From contig JAFNAU010000112.1 of assembly GCA_017860335.1 (NCBI GenBank), positions 1 through 6,607 on the forward strand: DNA of 6,607 nt, in the 5' to 3' direction. The notes beneath the pieces were generated by a model. That model saw nothing but the letters and a program-made list of their open reading frames with translations. It was not told where the DNA came from and ran no database searches. Position 1 is the stretch's first letter. Every line of letters starts with the position of its first letter. The DNA comes from Bacteroidota bacterium. GTDB lineage: Bacteria > Bacteroidota > Bacteroidia > Bacteroidales > Paludibacteraceae. A program made the translations under genes and the position numbers. Below, piece by piece: positions 5,167 to 6,607 of this stretch.

Positions 5167-6462
5167 CTATTTTTTATTTTTTTTTTGAATTTTATTTATG
5201 GCGTTCTCAATCGACTTGTCAGGTTCGATAATGTTGTATTCACCCCAGAATACCGGATCATAAAACCCTGTTACGGCATCCTGTATAACAACGTTCGGAT
5301 TTATCCGGTCTTTCATTTTGAACCCTTTTTTATTTACATCTTTAAACCAGTCGGTGGCAGCCATCTCAATAGTAGAATTGTAGTAGGTGTTGAACAATTT
5401 CTTTTTCCAGTTTATTTTCATGCTGAGATCTACCCGGCTGTAGGCATAATACCACTTGTCATCGCTGAGGCGGTATTCTATCTGGTAATGGGCTTTTGTA
5501 GTATTTACCACAGCGTTGAAAGGTTTTTTTCGAATGAAAAGTTTGGTTGCTTCGTCGTTATCCGTCAGATTCATGTCAAAATCTGCCCGAACCAGGGCAT
5601 ATGATTCTGCATCAATGTAAAGTTTTCCGTTAAACAAAGGTTCCAGTACATTTTTGAGTTGTTCAAATCCAATTACATAAATTAGTCTTTCGTCAATTCT
5701 GTCTGTTTGAAGAAACCGGAAACTATAGTTGTTGAATATGTCAGAAGTAAAAACAAATTCGGGGTATTTCATTACATCCAGATAAAGCGAATTAAACGGA
5801 CCTCCCATGAGCTTATATACCAACGTATCAAGTTTGGTATAATCAGTGCTTTTCCTCGATTTATACAGAGCTGCCATATCTGTCTGATTGTTGTTGTAAG
5901 ATTGCTTATAAACTTCAACAATGGCTTCAGAAAGCGATACATTTGTGTTTTTTTTTCGTATTGTTTCCCGATAGAAAGCGTTCATTATCATATCATTATT
6001 GCAGTAATTTTCTGATCGTTTATCGAGCATTTTCTGGATTAAAAACTGAGGATCTTTCGAAACAACCTCCAGTTCCGGTAGAAAAATAGGCAGAGATCTT
6101 AATTCAATTTTATTGCCATCGGGGTGTAAGGTAGTAAGTGATATTCTTTTTGACCCATATCCCAGAAATGTTATTACTACCATTCTGTCCGTATATGATT
6201 TCGGAACTTTTAGCAGAAATTCTCCGTCAGCGTTTGTCACTGTCGAGATGTTTGTGTTTTCTACTGTCAGTGAGGCATAAGGTAATTTGTCGCGGGAAAT
6301 GATATCACTGATCACTCCCTTGTAGGAATTAAAAAGCGAATCTGGCTTTTGCAGATAGTTTTTTACTCCGGCGCTTACGGGTTGGATAAAAATTAAAATA
6401 CTCAGACCAATGAATATACAAAGCGAGTATTTATTTGTTTTGGTAAAAAAAGATTTTTTCAT
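5167..6462 (-). CDS. Exported carboxypeptidase-regulatory-like domain protein
   Basis: A 431-residue secreted or outer-membrane-associated protein of unknown function. A basic N-terminus and hydrophobic segment (about 12-30) end at VSA, a plausible signal peptidase site near residue 31. Residues about 47-135 form a CarboxypepD_reg-like beta-sandwich: KGVISD, LPYASLTVENTNISTVTNADGEF, a VITFLGYG strand and LPELEVVSKD, the same module found at the N-terminus of SusC-type transporters. There is no TonB-receptor plug or 22-strand barrel after it. The remaining 300 residues are a mixed, beta-rich segment with repeated patterns such as GKLYIDAESYALVRADFDMN, resembling the middle part of Bacteroidota DUF5686-like surface proteins. 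The tail is lysine-rich (KIQKKNKK). No Shine-Dalgarno and no clear promoter are visible in the 67 bp upstream, so it may be read from the preceding gene. The N-terminal domain is a confident call; the overall role is unknown. Confidence 0.82.
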   Translation of the reverse strand: MKKSFFTKTNKYSLCIFIGLSILIFIQPVSAGVKNYLQKPDSLFNSYKGVISDIISRDKLPYASLTVENTNISTVTNADGEFLLKVPKSYTDRMVVITFLGYGSKRISLTTLHPDGNKIELRSLPIFLPELEVVSKDPQFLIQKMLDKRSENYCNNDMIMNAFYRETIRKKNTNVSLSEAIVEVYKQSYNNNQTDMAALYKSRKSTDYTKLDTLVYKLMGGPFNSLYLDVMKYPEFVFTSDIFNNYSFRFLQTDRIDERLIYVIGFEQLKNVLEPLFNGKLYIDAESYALVRADFDMNLTDNDEATKLFIRKKPFNAVVNTTKAHYQIEYRLSDDKWYYAYSRVDLSMKINWKKKLFNTYYNSTIEMAATDWFKDVNKKGFKMKDRINPNVVIQDAVTGFYDPVFWGEYNIIEPDKSIENAINKIQKKNKK

Positions 6463-6529
6463 TTTAATCAGGTTTTATTCTTTAACTAAAACAATAATCA
6501 ATATAAAATGTTTCGGCAATCGTACAGTA

Positions 6530-6607
6530 TTAATCCCATAACTTGTGTAAAATATCAATGGAAGTAACCGGATGAAAATCAGGAATATGTAACTGGTAAT
6601 ATTCAAT
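6530..6607 (-). CDS. C-terminal end of an unidentified protein (runs off the right edge)
   Basis: An open minus-strand frame of 25 codons plus TAA enters from the right edge. Its peptide (IEYYQLHIPDFHPVTSID, then ILHKLWD) has a balanced, soluble-protein composition, unlike the hydrophobic overlapping frame that is also open here. It stops 67 bp before the next gene on the same strand, a normal intergenic distance. I do not recognise the family from so few residues. The main doubt is that 25 codons can be open by chance. Confidence 0.4.
   Translation of the reverse strand: MEYYQLHIPDFHPVTSIDILHKLWD

Noticed and set aside
6508..6567. 19-codon plus-strand ORF starting ATGTTTCGG
   Set aside because: Very short, no ribosome site, opposite to all genes in the window, and overlaps the likelier minus-strand C-terminus.
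6475..6606. Second open minus-strand frame at the right edge, overlapping the called C-terminal fragment
   Set aside because: Its product is almost entirely hydrophobic/aromatic without pattern, as expected of a shifted frame, and it would run to within about 12 bp of the next gene.
1..6607. CRISPR arrays, transposons, tRNA/rRNA genes, toxin-antitoxin or defence systems
   Set aside because: No regularly spaced repeats, terminal inverted repeats with transposase, cloverleaf sequences or recognisable defence proteins were seen on either strand.

Overview
The window looks like ordinary chromosomal DNA from a member of the Bacteroidota, probably Bacteroidales or a relative. The evidence is AT-rich intergenic DNA, -7 boxes of the TAnnTTTG type, near absence of Shine-Dalgarno sequences, a CarboxypepD_reg-like exported protein, and the multidomain nucleoside kinase with a threonyl-tRNA-synthetase-like N-terminus. 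Every gene I can support lies on the minus strand, so transcription runs from high to low coordinates.

From right to left in the direction of transcription: a C-terminal scrap of an unidentified protein (6530-6607); an exported 431-aa protein with an N-terminal carboxypeptidase-regulatory-like domain (5167-6462); a 555-aa nucleoside (uridine) kinase with its own good promoter (3362-5029); 26 bp later, two related signal-peptide-bearing outer-membrane beta-barrel proteins (2610-3335 and 1786-2496), separated by a strong hairpin terminator and a fresh promoter; a small heat-shock protein, Hsp20 (1075-1503), ending in a strong terminator; a thioredoxin (682-984); and the N-terminal 195 codons of signal peptide peptidase SppA (1-585). 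The SppA fragment is cut exactly at its predicted catalytic lysine.

The left third has a stress and envelope quality-control flavour: Hsp20 holds unfolded proteins, thioredoxin reduces disulfides, and SppA digests leftover signal peptides. These genes are probably not one operon, because a terminator separates hsp20 from the thioredoxin gene. The right part combines nucleotide salvage with cell-envelope proteins of unknown role.

I see no mobile element, CRISPR array, tRNA, rRNA or defence system, and no convincing novel system. The most unusual local signal is the hsp20 control region. It has a sigma-54-like -24/-12 element, two 15-bp near-identical motifs 131 bp apart, and the only strong Shine-Dalgarno in the window. 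Other points worth a look are the loss of the ThrRS editing residues in the kinase's N-terminal domain and the charged tails on the two barrel paralogues.
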